Source of the DNA: Chloroflexi bacterium UBA6077
Lineage (GTDB): Bacteria; Chloroflexota; UBA6077
NCBI GenBank assembly: GCA_002436065.1
Contig: DIXP01000065.1
Coordinates: 43,090 to 107,089, forward strand
Direction: 5' to 3'
DNA length: 64,000 nt
This document shows positions 35,484 to 44,783 of this stretch, one piece after another (position 1 is the stretch's first letter; each line of letters opens with the position of its first letter). Position numbers and translations under genes: made by a program. The notes beneath the pieces were generated by a model. That model was not told where the DNA came from, made no database searches, and saw only the letters and a list, made by a program, of their open reading frames with translations.

Positions 35484-36791
35484 CTAGCCCTTGCCGCTCA
35501 GCTTCCTGTATGCCTGGTCAAGCAGTGCGATGGGGTGGGTCACCTTCATCGGCAGCTTTGCCCGCTTCACGCCGTAGCCCAGCTGCATCTGGCAGACGGG
35601 GCAGCCCGAGACGATCACCTCGGCGTTGGTGGCGGCGGCGTTGGCCATCTTGCGGTCCAGGATCCCCATGGAGGTCTCGTAGTGGGTCAGCATGTAGGTG
35701 CCGGCACCGCCACAGCACCAGTTGGCCTCTTTCATCTCCACAAACTCGACGCCCGGGATCATCTTGAGTAGCCGCCTGGGCTCGGCAGCCACACCTTGGC
35801 CTCGAACCAGGTGGCAGGGGTCGTGGTAGGTGACTTTCAGCTTCAACTCGGCGAGCCGACCGTCCATGGGGATGTCGGCCAGAAACTGGCTTATGTCCTT
35901 CACTCGGTCGCTGTAGGCGGCAGCCTTCTCCGCGTAGGCCGGGTCGTGCTTCAGAAGCTCCTTGTAGTGCTTGCCAAACTCGCCGCAGGTGGCGCAGTCG
36001 GTTATGATGGCATCCACACCGGCCTTTTCGAAGAGGTCGATGTTCTGTCTGGCCAGCTTCATGGCCGTGTCCAGGTCGCCGTAGGCCATGGCCGGCATGC
36101 CACAGCAGACCAGATCCTTGGGAGTCACTACCTCGGCCCCGTTGCGGGCCAATACCCGCACCGTGCCTGCGCTGCTCTCCGCGAACAGCAGGCTCTGGGC
36201 GCAACCCAGGAAGAAGCCCACCCGATACTTCCGCTCGCCCTCGGCTGGGGTCACCTCGGGCAGCTTTCCCCGTAGTGGGGAGACCGGAAGGGTGGGAGGC
36301 ATCTTGGCCGTCTCTCCCAGGTGGTAGGGCAGCAGCTTGAGCAGACCGGTGCGCTCGGCCAGCCAGCGGAGTCCGGTCCGCTGGTAGAGCCGTATCGGCC
36401 AGACCGCCGCCTCCATCTTGCCGGGCGAGGGTAGCAACCCCTCGAAGATCATGTTCTTGACGGCAGGCTGGGGGAGTTTGTTATCGATCTCGACCCGGGC
36501 GTCCACGATGATATCGTGAGCCTGAACCCCTGAAGGACATACCGATGCGCAAGCCATGCAGTTCAGGCACCGGTACATGTGGTCCACGAAGTTCGGGCTT
36601 AGCTCCAGCTTGCCCTCGGCGGCGGCCCGGATGAGGGCGATGCGCCCTCTGGGGGCGTTGGTTTCGGTTCCTGTCTGTCGGTAGGTGGGGCACACCGACA
36701 GGCACAGCCCGCACCGTATGCAGTTCAGCACTTCGTCGTAGCTTGGAACCCGCCTCGGCGCGAAGCCGTTGGAAACCTTGTCTTCTGCCAT
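35484..36791 (-). CDS. glcF: Fe-S subunit of glycolate oxidase, GlcF type
   Basis: 435 residues. Two 4Fe-4S motifs near the N-terminus (CIRCGLCLSVCPTY and CLNCMACASVCPSG) are followed by two CCG domains (LVCCGMPAMA and NWCCGGAGTY). It takes electrons from GlcD flavin toward the quinone pool. GAGG upstream of the ATG overlaps the end of the truncated glcD copy, whose stop is two bases away. A full-length glcD follows downstream, so a working GlcDF pair is available. Confidence 0.93.
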   Translation of the reverse strand: MAEDKVSNGFAPRRVPSYDEVLNCIRCGLCLSVCPTYRQTGTETNAPRGRIALIRAAAEGKLELSPNFVDHMYRCLNCMACASVCPSGVQAHDIIVDARVEIDNKLPQPAVKNMIFEGLLPSPGKMEAAVWPIRLYQRTGLRWLAERTGLLKLLPYHLGETAKMPPTLPVSPLRGKLPEVTPAEGERKYRVGFFLGCAQSLLFAESSAGTVRVLARNGAEVVTPKDLVCCGMPAMAYGDLDTAMKLARQNIDLFEKAGVDAIITDCATCGEFGKHYKELLKHDPAYAEKAAAYSDRVKDISQFLADIPMDGRLAELKLKVTYHDPCHLVRGQGVAAEPRRLLKMIPGVEFVEMKEANWCCGGAGTYMLTHYETSMGILDRKMANAAATNAEVIVSGCPVCQMQLGYGVKRAKLPMKVTHPIALLDQAYRKLSGKG

Positions 36792-36793
36792 TT

Positions 36794-37306
36794 CTACCTC
36801 GCCGCCAGCCCCATGATGTAGTCCCGGGTCACTCCGTACTTCAGCCCGCGCAACCCGCCCGCGTTCTCGGCCACGTTGCCGCCTATGGTGGATACGGTCA
36901 TGCTGCCCGGATCGGGTGGGTAGAACAGCCCTATGGCCTCGACGGCAGTGTGGAGATCGCTGGTGACGAGGCCAGGCCCCACCCAGGCGGCCAGGTTCTC
37001 CGTATCGATCTCCAGGATGCGGTTCATCCTGGTCATCTGGACTACCACACCGCCCTGGATGGGGACGCTGCCACCGCTGAGGTTCGTGCCTGCACCTCGG
37101 GGGACCACCTTGAACCCCGCTCTGTTGGCCAGCTTCAGGATCCGCGAAACCTCTTCGGCAGTGCCGGGAATCACCACGGCGTCAGGGAGTTGGCTCAACC
37201 GAGGAGTAGCATCGAAGCCGTAACAGACCAAGTCCTCCCTTGTCGTGAGGAGGTTCTCCTTGCCTACGATCCTGCCTAGTTCCGCGAGGGATGATTGATC
37301 GAGCAT
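36794..37306 (-). pseudogene. Truncated second glcD (FAD domain half only)
   Basis: 170 residues colinear with the start of GlcD: DLVCYGFDATPRLSQLPDAV, VVPRGAGTNLSGGSVP, DPGSMTVSTIGGNVAENAGG and LKYGVTRDYIMGL. It stops there, where the intact GlcD at 33964 continues with EVVLPNGE. The rest of the FAD domain and the whole oxidase domain are missing. GGAGG lies five bases before the ATG and the frame is open to its end, so a short protein may be made, but it cannot form the flavin site. The most likely origin is deletion of the 3' part, which brought glcF close. Confidence 0.85.
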
Positions 37307-37327
37307 TGGAACCTCCTCGACAACCCG

Positions 37328-38047
37328 CTATATCCAGTCGAGGGTAGGTTTGATCCGTAAGCAAGGCCTGCCCTCGGGTGAGGGCTTCCCGTTGTCGTCG
37401 GGATCCTGTCCCTCCAGGGCTGTCAGCCTGCGCTCCATTTCCTCGATCCTCCGGTGGAGGTTGTGTATTGCCTCAGCTTCCGGATCGGGCAGCTTCTGCA
37501 CCGTCCCGTTGGAGGGGTCCACTTTGGCGACGATGCGGCCAGGAACGCCCACCACGGTGCAGTTGGGGGGGACCGGCCTAACGACGACGGAGCCCGCGCC
37601 CACTCGGACGTTGTCTCCAATGGTTATGGCGCCGATGATCTGTGATCCAGTGCCAACGACGATGTTGTTGCCCAGGGTTGGGTGTCGCTTGGCCTTCTGA
37701 GTACTGGTGCCGCCCAGGGTCACGCCCTGGTACAACATGCAGTTGTCCCCGATCTCGGCGGTCTCGCCGATTACGACCCCCATGCCATGGTCGATAAAGA
37801 AGCCCTCACCTATCTTGGCCCCTGGATGGATCTCGATGCCTGTCAGGAAGCGGCTGATGTGGGAAACCAGTCTGGGCAATACCGGCACCCTTCGCTTGTA
37901 GAGGGCGTGGGCCAACCGGTGGAACTGCCGTGCGTGGAAGCCCGGGTAGGCCAGGAGGATCTCCAGTGTGCTCACGGCGGCGGGGTCGTGAGCATAGATG
38001 CTCTGGATATCCCTGCGAATGCTGTTGATCAGTTGCGGTAATGCCAT
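37328..38047 (-). CDS. cysE: Serine O-acetyltransferase
   Basis: 239 residues. Left-handed beta-helix hexapeptide repeats run from about 70 to 175 (IHPGAKIGEGFFIDHGMGVV, IGETAEIGDNCMLYQGVTLG). The catalytic Asp-His pair lies in FFIDHGMGVVIGE. It makes O-acetylserine, the first step of cysteine synthesis, from serine and acetyl-CoA. The protein has the short N-terminal domain of the plant/cyanobacterial-style SAT and an unusual charged tail (about 60 residues with a short coiled coil, AIHNLHRRIEEMERRLTALE). The truncated glcD gene follows after 21 bases. Confidence 0.92.
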   Translation of the reverse strand: MALPQLINSIRRDIQSIYAHDPAAVSTLEILLAYPGFHARQFHRLAHALYKRRVPVLPRLVSHISRFLTGIEIHPGAKIGEGFFIDHGMGVVIGETAEIGDNCMLYQGVTLGGTSTQKAKRHPTLGNNIVVGTGSQIIGAITIGDNVRVGAGSVVVRPVPPNCTVVGVPGRIVAKVDPSNGTVQKLPDPEAEAIHNLHRRIEEMERRLTALEGQDPDDNGKPSPEGRPCLRIKPTLDWI

Positions 38048-38172
38048 CGTTAGATTGTCCCTTTCCTTGACCTCAACCAGCGACGAGTTGAAGGGCCAAA
38101 GGTGAGCCGATTATAGCATGTAGCTTTAGGTTGGTCTGCAGCTGGGCGAAGACCAGCCTAAAGCGCTCTCTT

Positions 38173-39204
38173 CTAATAGAACAGCTCGGCCAGCCGGTAC
38201 AGCTCCACATCCACCGTCTTGGTTTTGCCCACGGCGTCGGCCAGCTTGACCGGCACGATCTTCTTGCCCTGTAGGGCCGGCATGTAGCCGAACATGCCCT
38301 TCTTGACCAACTCCACCGCGTTGACCCCAAAGCGGGTACCATTCACACGATCGGTCACCGAGGGGGAGCCTCCCCGCTGCAGGTGCCCCAGCACCGTCAC
38401 TCGGGACTCGAAGCCGGTCCCCTGCTCGATCTGCTTGGCCAGTACCTCGCCCACGCCGCGCTTGTCCAGCCGGACGTGGCCGAAGGCGTCCACGTCGGAT
38501 ACCCCTTCCTTGGTGCCCAGCTCGGGCATCTGCACTCCCTCGGATACCACGATTATGCTGAAGTCCTTGCCCATGGCCCGGCGTCTCTCCAGGTGCCGGC
38601 ACACCTTGTCCAGGTCCGTCGGCACCTCGGGGATCAGGATCAGGTCCGCGCCGCCGGCGAGACCCCCTTCTACGGCCACCCAGCCCGCGTCTCGACCCAT
38701 CACCTCCACCACCAGCACGCGGTGGTGGGCACTGGCGGTAGTGTGGAGCCGGTCCAGGGCCTCCATCACCACCTGTACCGCCGAGTCGAAACCGATGCAG
38801 TAGTCCGTCTCCGAGAGGTCGTTGTCCATGGTCTTCGGGACACCGACCACCTTGAGTCCCCTGTCGAACAGCTTGCTGGCCACCCCCAGGGTATCGTCAC
38901 CACCGATGGCCACCAGGGCGTCGATCTCGTACTTCTTCAGATTCTCGGCAACCTGGTTCATATCGTCTTCCCGCTTGGCGGGATTGGTGCGGGATGTGCC
39001 GAGGATGGTGCCTCCGAGGTGTAGGATGCCCGACACGTCCTTGCGGCTCAGCTCCTCGATGCGTCCATCGCCCAGTAGACCGGCCCAGCCGTTCTTCACG
39101 CCCAGGACGGTCCATCCCATAGCAAAACAGCTCCTGGCCACGCCCCGGATGGCGGCGTTAAGTCCAGGACAATCTCCACCACCTGTGAGAACAGCGACTC
39201 TCAA
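38173..39204 (-). CDS. 6-phosphofructokinase, predicted pyrophosphate-dependent
   Basis: 343-residue PfkA-family enzyme: MRVAVLTGGGDCPGLNAAIR at the N-terminus, the active-site segment PKTMDNDL, and the substrate loops EVMGRDAGWVA and LGHLQRGGSPSVTDR. Asp104 in GGDDT and Lys124 in PKT occupy the positions that are both Gly in ATP enzymes. The Asp/Lys pair is the known marker of PPi use. The start is TTG at 39204 behind AGGGAGGAG. It stands alone between cysE and a DUF2007 gene. Confidence 0.92.
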   Translation of the reverse strand: MRVAVLTGGGDCPGLNAAIRGVARSCFAMGWTVLGVKNGWAGLLGDGRIEELSRKDVSGILHLGGTILGTSRTNPAKREDDMNQVAENLKKYEIDALVAIGGDDTLGVASKLFDRGLKVVGVPKTMDNDLSETDYCIGFDSAVQVVMEALDRLHTTASAHHRVLVVEVMGRDAGWVAVEGGLAGGADLILIPEVPTDLDKVCRHLERRRAMGKDFSIIVVSEGVQMPELGTKEGVSDVDAFGHVRLDKRGVGEVLAKQIEQGTGFESRVTVLGHLQRGGSPSVTDRVNGTRFGVNAVELVKKGMFGYMPALQGKKIVPVKLADAVGKTKTVDVELYRLAELFY

Positions 39205-39410
39205 AGTCCCTTTCTCCTCCCTAAATAGTTGTCCTCTACGTCACGGGGGAGGGATTAGTCCCCTCTGCTCGCAGTCGAAAGGCTATCACAATATTATATA
39301 CCGCTTTCGACTGAAAATGCGGCTCTAACGGTGGTGTGAAACTGAAGTGGGCGCATGGAGGTCTGGGTCTCGACCTGCTAGCCGCTACGGCTCGAGATGG
39401 GGGTCCTGGG

Positions 39411-39716
39411 CTATCGGCCTTCGGGCAGCTCGTCGGTCTCGGAGGGACCGGAGCTGTCCTCCAGGTTGCGGGCTAGCGCCTTCCTCGCTCGGGCTTGCAT
39501 CTCCCTCGGCACCAGCAGGCGGACCGGGGTCGGGGCTATGCCCATGAAGGAGACCGCGTCCTGTGGGGCCAGCATGGAGGGGATGGACTCCTCGCTCAGA
39601 ATCTGCTGCCACATCTCCGCCACCATCTGGTCGGGTGCCGTCGCGACGTAGCTCCACCGGGCGGCGTCGCCCTGTCTGCCGGCCTGTTCGCTATCGGAGG
39701 GCTGATGTCGGGTCAT
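39411..39716 (-). CDS. DUF2007-like small protein
   Basis: 101 residues. The core WSYVATAPDQMVAEMWQQIL, then EESIPSMLAPQDAVSFMGIA, then PVRLLVPREMQARARKAL matches the DUF2007 pattern (a PII-like/ACT-like small fold with 'VPxxxxxxAxxxL' at the end). The N- and C-terminal tails are charged and disordered. I chose ATG at 39716 with GAGG eight bases upstream. The function of the family is not established. Confidence 0.75.
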   Translation of the reverse strand: MTRHQPSDSEQAGRQGDAARWSYVATAPDQMVAEMWQQILSEESIPSMLAPQDAVSFMGIAPTPVRLLVPREMQARARKALARNLEDSSGPSETDELPEGR

Positions 39717-40144
39717 GGGCTGCACCTCGGGAACGCCACCCACGGGTAGCGAGGATGGACTACACCAGGCACGAGCAGTCTAGCATAGAGGCAAGGCGGC
39801 GGCCAGGGGATGCGCGAAACCCCTATCCGTGGGGAATTCCTTGACTCGAAGCCTGGCGCCGAAAGATCTATGAGCAGATCGTTTACGTCTATACGGCCTG
39901 GCCGCTCGTCGTCGGTCCGCTGGTTCCCTACGGCCGCGCTCGTCCAGCCGACCTGCCGGATGAGGTGAGGCGTCGGCTCCGCCCGGTTGCCGAGCATCTG
40001 GCCTACGCGGTTGTGTCGCTCGCCGATCAGGTTCAATTCCTGGATGCGGTGTTCCATGGCCCTCATCCTCTCGGCCGCCTGCCGCATAGGCAAGCCTGCC
40101 TTGAGAGACGTGCAGTCCAGGGCGCTGGTGGCTGGCGCCATCGT

Positions 40145-40517
40145 CGCCTTGCCCTCGAGGAATACTATCGGGCCATCCAGATCCTGGCCAGGCTCTTCTC
40201 TCGCGAGGAGCAGGCCGACCCTGGCGGTGCCCCTCTGTAATGGCTTCCTCAAGGCGGAGCCGACCCTCGATGATATCGCCTGAGAGCTCTATCGCTGCTA
40301 CCAACAGCTCGGCGACCTGAACTCGTTGATCCGGGAGGACCGACATCTCAGGCAGTCGCTCCGCGAGGCATACTGCGCCGCCGGCGACCCTGAGAACAAT
40401 CCGGGCAACTACCAGGCTAAGCCGGAGGCGGTCGAGCTGTCCAACGGCGTACGTGTGGAGTTAGAGGCGAGGGCCGCCAGGCACACAGGCGGCCTCAAAG
40501 CCGTGATCGGGGGGTAG
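40145..40517 (+). pseudogene. Possible decayed BTAD/TPR-type regulator fragment
   Basis: In two plus-strand frames the segments EEYYRAIQILARLFSREEQ, then ELYRCYQQLGDLNSLIREDR and HLRQSLREAYC resemble the TPR-like bacterial transcriptional activation domain (pattern Y..A...LARL... LYRCYxxLGDxxxxxxxxxxLRxxLREE). A TGA and a frameshift separate them. The assignment is weak. The rest of 39717-40956 has no supportable gene: its long minus-strand frames look like non-coding GC-rich frames. Confidence 0.35.
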
Positions 40518-40956
40518 TCCAGGTTGCCCGCACAATCCCGAACATCAACAGCGATCGCGCTGGCATCGGCCACCGACTGTCGGGAATGGTAGAAGACGCG
40601 GATGGTAGCCACTCGGGTCGTCTGGCATAATGACGATCGTAGGCATTTGGGCAGGTCGCGGAGGGAAAACTTGGCCGCCCAGCACGGCTGCACCCGGGTT
40701 GGGGCCCGTCGCCGCCGGTGAGTTCTGTCGGCATGGGCGCGTGGGTCGCACAGCCGTAACCGTCGGAGAGATCAGATCTGTTCAGGCTGTTGGTCCGAGG
40801 CCGTCACTGCTTTGATGCGGCAGCTACTTGCTTCGGGAGCCTGCGGGCTTTCCCACGCCGCCCGCAGTCGCGGTCGCCAGGCTGGTGAGAGCCCGGGCGA
40901 AGCTAGCTCCTGCCCAGGAGCTGTCATTCGGCGAGCAGGGAAGCGGTGGAGGGTTC

Positions 40957-41829
40957 ATGATGAGAGTGCGCGCCTCGTTTGGACTAGACCTTGTGCATCC
41001 TGTCTTGGTCAGCAACGCTGTGCGCAGCGAGCTGAGCGATGTGGTACTCACGATCGACCGGTTCGACGTGGTCGTGAAACCCGTCGTGCAACCCAAGACG
41101 GAGGTTATTGAGCACGAAGGCTATGGGAAGGAGACTCTCTCGGCCAAGCATATTGTGACCTTACTGGTGGAGGTGGTCGGCTGTTCTCTACAGAGCTCGA
41201 TCGATAGGGAGACTCACCTCCGCTTCCAGGGCGCAGCAGCTCAGGCTTCACACCGAGTATTGAAGCATGCCCGAGAGCAGTCGAGGGACTGGAAGATTGA
41301 CGTGGGCACGGCCGGCCTCCGGGTGCTCGGGTATTGGGACACCGATGGGAATGCCCTGGCGCCCTCGTGGTGGAGAGGCTTCCGGATTGATGCATCGTTC
41401 GACGGCGGCCTGACGGGCGAGCAGTGGAGTCAGGTGAATGACCGGGCAGCTCAAGGAGCGGACACGGACCTCTTCGAGGACTGGCTCTTTGAGGCGCAGG
41501 CGTTTCGAGATACTGGCGAACCCGTTATGGCGGTGGTTGCAGCAGCAGTCGCCTGTGAGATCGGTACAGTACGTCTACTTCACAGGAAGCAGGCGGCGAT
41601 GGGGATCTCGAACACGAAGCTACGCCGCCTGGAGAAACACATCAAGGATGCCGCTGACGAACTCACAGCTTCCGGGTACATCGAGTCCTCAACTTGCCAG
41701 AAGATCCACCGTCTATTCCAGATCAGAAACGATTGGCTCCACGGCAACGCCGTCCCAGTGGCTCGCAGTGCCGACGTTGAGCAGGCTATCGAGGCGGCCG
41801 ATGACTTGCAGGCGCGCCTCGGCCGTTAG
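40957..41829 (+). CDS. Uncharacterised protein with HEPN-type RX4H motif
   Basis: 290 residues, not recognised as a known family. The N-terminal 160 residues are mixed alpha/beta (VRASFGLDLVHPVLVSNAVR). The C-terminal 130 residues are all-helical and end with IHRLFQIRNDWLHGNAV. Arg257-Asn-Asp-Trp-Leu-His262 fits the RX4-6H motif, with a polar residue after Arg, that marks HEPN ribonuclease domains. The preceding helix DTGEPVMAVVAAAVACEIGT fits the first HEPN helix. I chose ATG at 40957 behind GGAGG. HEPN proteins often act in defence or toxin systems. No recognisable antitoxin nucleotidyltransferase is adjacent, so the role is open. Confidence 0.65.
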   Translation: MMRVRASFGLDLVHPVLVSNAVRSELSDVVLTIDRFDVVVKPVVQPKTEVIEHEGYGKETLSAKHIVTLLVEVVGCSLQSSIDRETHLRFQGAAAQASHRVLKHAREQSRDWKIDVGTAGLRVLGYWDTDGNALAPSWWRGFRIDASFDGGLTGEQWSQVNDRAAQGADTDLFEDWLFEAQAFRDTGEPVMAVVAAAVACEIGTVRLLHRKQAAMGISNTKLRRLEKHIKDAADELTASGYIESSTCQKIHRLFQIRNDWLHGNAVPVARSADVEQAIEAADDLQARLGR

Positions 41830-41997
41830 TGCTTACACAGTGAATGGGCAGCGGAGCCGCATTACCACCGGCGAAGGGTTGCGACAGCGTCAACTCCAAC
41901 TGAGCCGCAGGCGCGAAGAAGACGCCGGAAGCGCACTGTCTGCGCAGAGCCAGCACGCTTGCGACTCTAGTGACCCGGCATACAGGAGCATACCAAC

Positions 41998-42294
41998 TTA
42001 CCTCAAGGAGGCTCGCCAGATCTCAAGCAGGTCCAACGCCTCGTACCTGGCCAGCTGTAGGCAATCCCCGTCGACTTGGACCTTGCCCCCTGTGATATCC
42101 ACGAGGGTCTGCTCAAACGTCTCAGGGGTCATTGAGGCGCGAGCGTTTGCTGACAGCAGCGCATCCACAACCGCGATTCGGCTAGCCAGTGGAGGTTTTC
42201 GCGCGTAGGTCTTTGGATCTTGAGCATCAACGAGACGACGGATATCGTCGGCGTGCCGGTGTCGTCTGGCGAGCAGTAAACTCTCCACCGTCAT
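41998..42294 (-). CDS. Hypothetical small helical protein (98 aa)
   Basis: 98 residues from ATG at 42294, five bases after a perfect GGGAGG. It is predicted mostly helical (MTVESLLLARRHRHADDIRR, then TPETFEQTLVDITGGKVQVD), with no membrane segment or signal and no recognised family. The convincing ribosome site makes it a probable gene. It is in the accessory island and in the same direction as the next small gene. Confidence 0.55.
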   Translation of the reverse strand: MTVESLLLARRHRHADDIRRLVDAQDPKTYARKPPLASRIAVVDALLSANARASMTPETFEQTLVDITGGKVQVDGDCLQLARYEALDLLEIWRASLR

Positions 42295-42445
42295 GATATC
42301 CTCCCGATTCACCTTGGCGCCGGCCGTCGGGCGGCATGCCTTCTTCCAGTGGGACTCTGGGCGACTGTAACCAGGATGTGAGCGCCTGCACCGGGCAAAG
42401 CCACGGATTCTGGCGAGCCCGAGCAACGGGAACTGACCAAATCTG

Positions 42446-42871
42446 TCAGCGGTTGCGCAGCACGACGGTCTTCATTCGTTCTCCCAAGGCTTCGTGCCTC
42501 TTAACCAGCGCCTTGTAACTGTCGAGATCCTGCATGTATTGCTTGTTCGAATACGAGCAATCGCCGAGACCCGAGACATACTGCTTGTAGCATATGTCCG
42601 CAAGCATCGTTACCGCGTCATCCAGGGCAGAGAGATACTCCAGTATGGCACCTAAGCGCATAACCTGTGGATTACCAGGTGGTGCTGCCTTCTGCATCCC
42701 CTTTGCCACACCAACTTCGTGGCCTAGCATGTAGTGTATCGCTCTAAGTGCCCCATTCATCCCAATGAAGTCTTTCTTGCCTAGCGTGAATCGCCGGAAC
42801 TCGTTGTTGACCTTGTTGTACTGGTCAACGAGATCCGCAAGGTTGTGGATAAGTGAAGCCTCGGTATCCAC
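42446..42871 (-). CDS. Hypothetical helical protein, island paralogue A
   Basis: 141 residues, soluble and helical, no recognised domain. The C-terminal half (GAILEYLSALDDAVTMLADI, then SNKQYMQDLDSYKALVKRHE) aligns with the plus-strand protein at 44134 (MLEYRDALDAAIGRLADICG, then DNREYKRDIDDYRASVQQYR). Shared positions include LEY..ALD.A...LADIC, a Y.....Y..D.D.Y pattern and a final A.G.R/L segment. The two are paralogues in opposite orientation. The coding DNA looks AT-richer than the housekeeping regions. No function inferred. Confidence 0.6.
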   Translation of the reverse strand: MDTEASLIHNLADLVDQYNKVNNEFRRFTLGKKDFIGMNGALRAIHYMLGHEVGVAKGMQKAAPPGNPQVMRLGAILEYLSALDDAVTMLADICYKQYVSGLGDCSYSNKQYMQDLDSYKALVKRHEALGERMKTVVLRNR

Positions 42872-43222
42872 GACGTCTCCTCCCTCTTGGCAGCTAGCCT
42901 CGTATCATCTCAACAGCTCGGGTAGCCCCCCGGCGGTATGAGTCCTGTCAAGTATGTAAATAGGTAGAAGTCGTAGTCGTCGAGGCTTGTGCCGAACGCT
43001 GTTGCTGGCCGGCTCGAGTGGTGGAGAGTGGCCGGAATGGATGGGTGCGGCCGGATCTCATCTCCTAGCTCTCGCCACCAATCAGTTCAGCCGCAGACGC
43101 CCAAACCTCTGCCGAAGAATCCGGCCGGGGACACTCGGGAATGCGTCGTCCGGGTCCTGAACGTGATCGACGCTTGACTTCAACGGCGTTGCTGCGCGCC
43201 GTTGCCACGCAAACCGGGGAAC

Positions 43223-43765
43223 TCACCGATACCCTTTTCTTCCGATGGACTGGATGACGGACTCGCGCCGGGAGTCAAACCAATCGCCCCACCGGTCGGA
43301 GTGCTGGACAGCCTCCATGATAGCCGATGTGGCAGGCGGACGATTCGGGTTGACCAGGTAGGAACTATAGTAGTCGTACTTGCCCTCCAAGCCTGCGATG
43401 AACTCCCGACGCCACATGCGAGGCAACTCGGCGTCGCCGGCGCTGAGCAGTTCGTCGGACACTAACCTCGCCTCGCGCAATGCCGCCTCCAGGCGATTGG
43501 CTATCTGTCTGAAACCCTCCATATTGCCTACCATGACCTTGCCGCCCGCTTGGTCGCCGAGCCGATTCAGGAGCGTCGTTGCCTCATTGGAGAGTCTCAG
43601 TGCTAAGCTAAAGTGCTCCAAGTCCACCTGCCGACTAGCGACGCCTGTTTGAGGCGACGTGGATGAAGAGGACGGTGAAGATGAACAGCCAGCAAGCGCA
43701 AATGCGCAGAGCACAGCGACAAGACCCGCGGAAACACGGCAGGTTGAGGACGCATGGCCGGTCAT
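43223..43765 (-). CDS. Predicted lipoprotein in the accessory island
   Basis: 180 residues from ATG at 43765, nine bases after AGGAGG. The signal peptide is of lipoprotein type, ending FALAGCSSSP, followed by a Ser-rich linker. The mature part is helical (ALRLSNEATTLLNRLGDQAG, then EGFRQIANRLEAALREARLV, then LEGKYDYYSSYLVNPN). No family is recognised. Its size and helix pattern resemble the two island paralogues, but I cannot show homology by eye. Divergent from the 44134 gene. The spacer 42872-43222 on its other side holds nothing I can name. Confidence 0.6.
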   Translation of the reverse strand: MTGHASSTCRVSAGLVAVLCAFALAGCSSSPSSSSTSPQTGVASRQVDLEHFSLALRLSNEATTLLNRLGDQAGGKVMVGNMEGFRQIANRLEAALREARLVSDELLSAGDAELPRMWRREFIAGLEGKYDYYSSYLVNPNRPPATSAIMEAVQHSDRWGDWFDSRRESVIQSIGRKGYR

Positions 43766-44020
43766 GACAGGCAACCTCCTGTTGTTGCACTGTTCCTACC
43801 ACCAAACAACCCGGAGCAAGCCGCCAAAGGAAGATAGGCTTGATACACCCAGGAGCATTACATTCCAGGGTAGCGTGAACAACACGGGAGATGTCCGTCG
43901 GTCGGGAACCCAGCATACTCAATAGTGCCCAGCCACATCCCCGCCGTTGGAAAGTGCCGGCTTTGCGTTCGTATCGCTCTCACAGCCTCGCCACTGCACC
44001 TCCCCCCCCAGCTTCCGAGC

Positions 44021-44049
44021 TTGTGAAACTGAGGAGATACTGCTACGAT
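44021..44049 (+). promoter_or_regulatory. Candidate promoter for island paralogue B
   Basis: TTGTGA (44021-44026), 17 bases, TACGAT (44044-44049), in the 368-bp divergent spacer 43766-44133. It is about 85 bases before the ATG at 44134. I see nothing else in the spacer. Confidence 0.35.
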
Positions 44050-44133
44050 CATCCTACGTTATGCATGAGCAGGTGGTCAACAGCACAGCTATCGGTATCG
44101 GACACAGCTATCGGATATGCGAGGAGGTGCGCC

Positions 44134-44565
44134 ATGAACCCCGAGCTTCCACCGCCCGTCAACAAACTGCACGGGGCCTTAAACAAGTATATATCAATAG
44201 AAAACCGTGTCTTCTCGGTGGCGCTGTTTCAGCCCATCGACTATGGCTCACTGCGCCAGGAACTCGTGACCATCAGAGGCGAACTCCAGGAGGTTCGGGA
44301 CGCTGCCACGACACTACACCCGTCGGGAACTGCGACCGATGCGAGAGGCGTGGTTCTTGTGAGGATGCTGGAGTACCGAGACGCTCTGGATGCCGCCATC
44401 GGTCGGCTAGCGGACATTTGCGGTCGCCTGGCGTTGGTCAGCGCCAATGCTGGGGAGTACGACAACCGGGAGTACAAACGGGACATTGATGACTACCGAG
44501 CATCGGTTCAGCAGTATCGAGCCATGGGGGACCGGCTGAACCAGGCTTTGCGGGCGACTCAGTAG
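44134..44565 (+). CDS. Hypothetical helical protein, island paralogue B
   Basis: 143 residues from ATG at 44134, six bases after GAGGAGG. Helical, soluble, no known domain. The C-terminal 80 residues are homologous to the minus-strand protein at 42446 (see the LEY..ALD.A...LADIC and Y..D.DDY patterns). The N-terminal halves are less alike. Both flank a lipoprotein gene. Confidence 0.62.
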   Translation: MNPELPPPVNKLHGALNKYISIENRVFSVALFQPIDYGSLRQELVTIRGELQEVRDAATTLHPSGTATDARGVVLVRMLEYRDALDAAIGRLADICGRLALVSANAGEYDNREYKRDIDDYRASVQQYRAMGDRLNQALRATQ

Positions 44566-44783
44566 GCCACCAGACGGGCTGCCGGACGAACGGTGACAGG
44601 CGCACAGGCTTCCACTCGCGGCCCCACCTATAGCAACATGCTTGCATAGCAGGGCGAGAGCTGATGGTTGCCGAGCGGAGGTAATGGGTATCACCTCAGT
44701 ATTCTGGGGCATGGCCAAGTAGATGTGGCCAGAGTTGAGGATGTTCTTGGCCGAGCCGCAAGCCCTCTGCGTCTCGTCAACAT

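Noticed and set aside
39713..40346. Long minus-strand open frames between the DUF2007 gene and the HEPN gene
   Set aside because: No ribosome site, low-complexity Arg/Gly/Pro composition and no recognisable motif; these look like non-coding GC-rich frames.
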